Notes under the pieces: generated by a model
What the model saw: the letters and a program-made list of their open reading frames with translations, nothing else
What the model was told of the DNA's origin: nothing
The model's database searches: none
Assembly: GCA_009885905.1 (NCBI GenBank)
Contig: VFJU01000049.1
Location: forward strand, 1 to 6,947
Source: Verrucomicrobiota bacterium
GTDB taxonomy: Bacteria > Verrucomicrobiota > Verrucomicrobiia > Verrucomicrobiales > Akkermansiaceae
Length of the DNA: 6,947 nucleotides
Direction: 5' to 3'
Shown: in pieces, positions 5,630 through 6,947 of the stretch
How the letters are laid out: every line of letters begins with the position of its first letter
Numbering within the stretch: the stretch's first letter is position 1
Position numbers and translations under genes: made by a program

Positions 5630-6947
5630 ATGAGTTTGAAAAAAAAGGGCGGCGTTTTAGCGGATGAAAATAGCCGAAAACTGATCCTGAGAGTTTTACG
5701 TGAGAACTTCCACCACTACGTCCCGAGGTATGCTCTTGCCTTTTGCCTGATGGGCGGCGCCGCCGTAGCCACCGGGCTTTCCGCGTTTCTGATGCAGAAT
5801 GTCACGCAGGTGCTTTTTGGCGTGGCGGGATCCACCGAATCCACTCCCGGGGTGGTCAAGCACGTGGAATCATGGATTCCCGACTTTGGTGGCATCGCTT
5901 CTTCGTTGTTCGACAGCGCACCCGGCCTCGTCAAAATTTTTGGCGTTTCTGTGACGATCATCGTGGTCTTTTTCATCAAGGGAGCCTGCCAGTACGGGTC
6001 CTCCGTCATCCTCTCAAGGATCGGCAACAACATCGTCGCCCGCCAACAACGCCGAATCGGCAACCACGTGCTCAATCAATCCTTGGCGTTCTTTGTCCAC
6101 TTTCCCTCCAGCGACCTCATCACGCGAGTCTCCCAAGCTGCCAACTCATCACGCGATGTGATGAGCCTCCTGATGACACGCGTGCAGGACTTCTTCACCG
6201 CCACGGCATTACTCACTACGATGTTCATCGTAGACTGGCGCTTGTCTTGCGTCGCATTGCTCGTCATCGCCCCGGTGTCGCTGTCACTGAGCGGCGTGAT
6301 TAGGCGTATCCGTAAAATCGCACGCTCGAGTTTCCTCGGCATCATCAATGTGATCGCCGCCATCCAGGAAGCCATCATCGGCAACAAGCTGATCAAGTCG
6401 TACAATCTCGAACCACACATGCAGCGCCGCTTGGATGACGCAATCGCGGCAGTGGAAAAACTTTCTAACAAAATGGCGACGGTGTCAAATCGCACCAGCC
6501 CGATCATGGAAACCATGGGTGGCGTGGTCATCGCGGTGATTGTTTTTTACGGCGGCTATCGGAATCTCATCCAAGGCCAAAGCGCGGGATCACTCATGGC
6601 GTTTATGACGGCGTTGCTGCTCGCTTACGAGCCGATCAAACGCATCGCCCGGGCGAATGTCTCGCTCCACACTTCTCTCATCGGTGTGCAAATGTTTTAT
6701 AACTTGCTAGATGCAGATCATTCGATCCCCGATGTGCCGAATGCACCTCCGATCCACATCCAAAAAGGCGAGATCGCACTCCGCCACGTGGGCTTCTCCT
6801 ACCGGCCCGGGCTGCCGGTTCTTCACGATGTTTCGCTGAACTGCCCCGGCGGCCATGTCACCGCTTTGGTGGGCCCCTCGGGGAGCGGGAAATCGACGAT
6901 TTTTAACCTCATCGAGCGTTTCTACAGCCTAGATTCCGGCCATCTCG
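5630..6947 (+). CDS. MsbA-type ABC exporter half-transporter (permease fused to ATPase), 3'-truncated by the window edge
   Basis: The frame runs from ATG 5630 (in-frame stop upstream at 5591-5593) to the window end, giving 439 residues of an expected 580-620. The permease half has predicted membrane helices at about 34-56, 100-122, 186-202, 205-222, 293-310 and 320-333, with RQQRRIGNHVLNQSLAFF as the typical first cytoplasmic-loop region and AIQEAIIGNKLIKSYN further on. The nucleotide-binding half starts near 380 with GEIALRHVGFSY (A-loop Tyr 391) and has Walker A GPSGSGKST at 415-423. The Q-loop, signature and Walker B lie beyond the window. Such proteins dimerise in the inner membrane and flip lipid A-core or other lipid-linked glycans, and less often export other lipids or drugs; the glycan genes beside it favour the first. 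Odd points are an A8 tract at codons 4-6, an extended loop of about 43 residues between helices 1 and 2, and no visible Shine-Dalgarno. Confidence 0.92.
   Translation, partial: MSLKKKGGVLADENSRKLILRVLRENFHHYVPRYALAFCLMGGAAVATGLSAFLMQNVTQVLFGVAGSTESTPGVVKHVESWIPDFGGIASSLFDSAPGLVKIFGVSVTIIVVFFIKGACQYGSSVILSRIGNNIVARQQRRIGNHVLNQSLAFFVHFPSSDLITRVSQAANSSRDVMSLLMTRVQDFFTATALLTTMFIVDWRLSCVALLVIAPVSLSLSGVIRRIRKIARSSFLGIINVIAAIQEAIIGNKLIKSYNLEPHMQRRLDDAIAAVEKLSNKMATVSNRTSPIMETMGGVVIAVIVFYGGYRNLIQGQSAGSLMAFMTALLLAYEPIKRIARANVSLHTSLIGVQMFYNLLDADHSIPDVPNAPPIHIQKGEIALRHVGFSYRPGLPVLHDVSLNCPGGHVTALVGPSGSGKSTIFNLIERFYSLDSGHL

Noticed and set aside
5536..5667. Small 43-codon plus-strand ORF before and overlapping the exporter start
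   Set aside because: No recognisable domain, no ribosome binding site, and it overlaps a well-supported start in another frame; most likely chance.
5716..6531. Two antisense open frames (119 and 151 codons) in one minus-strand frame under the exporter gene
   Set aside because: They mirror the exporter's membrane-helix coding sequence; the plus strand encodes a clear ABC transporter here, so these are shadows.

Overview
The window looks like a bacterial surface-glycan (lipopolysaccharide core, O-chain or capsule) assembly locus from a Gram-negative organism. The evidence is five different glycan-transferase families and an MsbA-type exporter packed into under 7 kb, and a composition of roughly 50-60% G+C where counted by hand. 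No start codon has a clear Shine-Dalgarno sequence, and one gene starts with TTG. The gene families (ELM1-like, GT8-like, pyruvyl-transferase-like) are compatible with Verrucomicrobiota or Alphaproteobacteria. This is a guess from family content and cannot be settled here.

Layout. Positions 1-4524 hold five plus-strand genes that read like one operon: a 5'-truncated GT4 glycosyltransferase (1-968), a GT8-like GT-A glycosyltransferase (959-1783), an ELM1/GtrOC1-family putative glycosyltransferase (1780-2817), a polysaccharide pyruvyl transferase family protein (2837-3721), and a second GT8-like glycosyltransferase (3727-4524, or from GTG 3718) that is a diverged paralogue of the first. Neighbours overlap by 10 or 4 bases or are separated by at most 19. 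Position 4521-5396 on the minus strand is a GT25 glycosyltransferase whose stop codon overlaps the stop of the last plus-strand gene. A 233-base divergent intergenic region (5397-5629) follows. From 5630 to the window edge runs a plus-strand ABC exporter half-transporter of the MsbA type, cut off just after its Walker A motif; it has no stop inside the window.

How the genes may work together (inference). The GT4, the two GT8-like enzymes, the ELM1-like protein and the GT25 enzyme would each add a sugar to a lipid-linked oligosaccharide on the cytoplasmic face of the inner membrane. The pyruvyl-transferase-family protein may add an acidic substituent. The ABC exporter would flip the lipid-linked product across the membrane. 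Each family assignment rests on visible motifs. The identity of the sugars and the final glycan cannot be read from sequence alone.

The most interesting points are the paralogous GT8-like pair flanking the ELM1-like and pyruvyl-transferase genes, with a His/Pro difference at a possible metal-ligand position; a plant-mitochondria-named ELM1 family protein in a glycan operon; a convergent stop-stop overlap next to a perfect 16-base palindrome; and an eight-A tract at codons 4-6 of the exporter gene. No RNA genes, mobile elements, CRISPR arrays or long repeats were seen.
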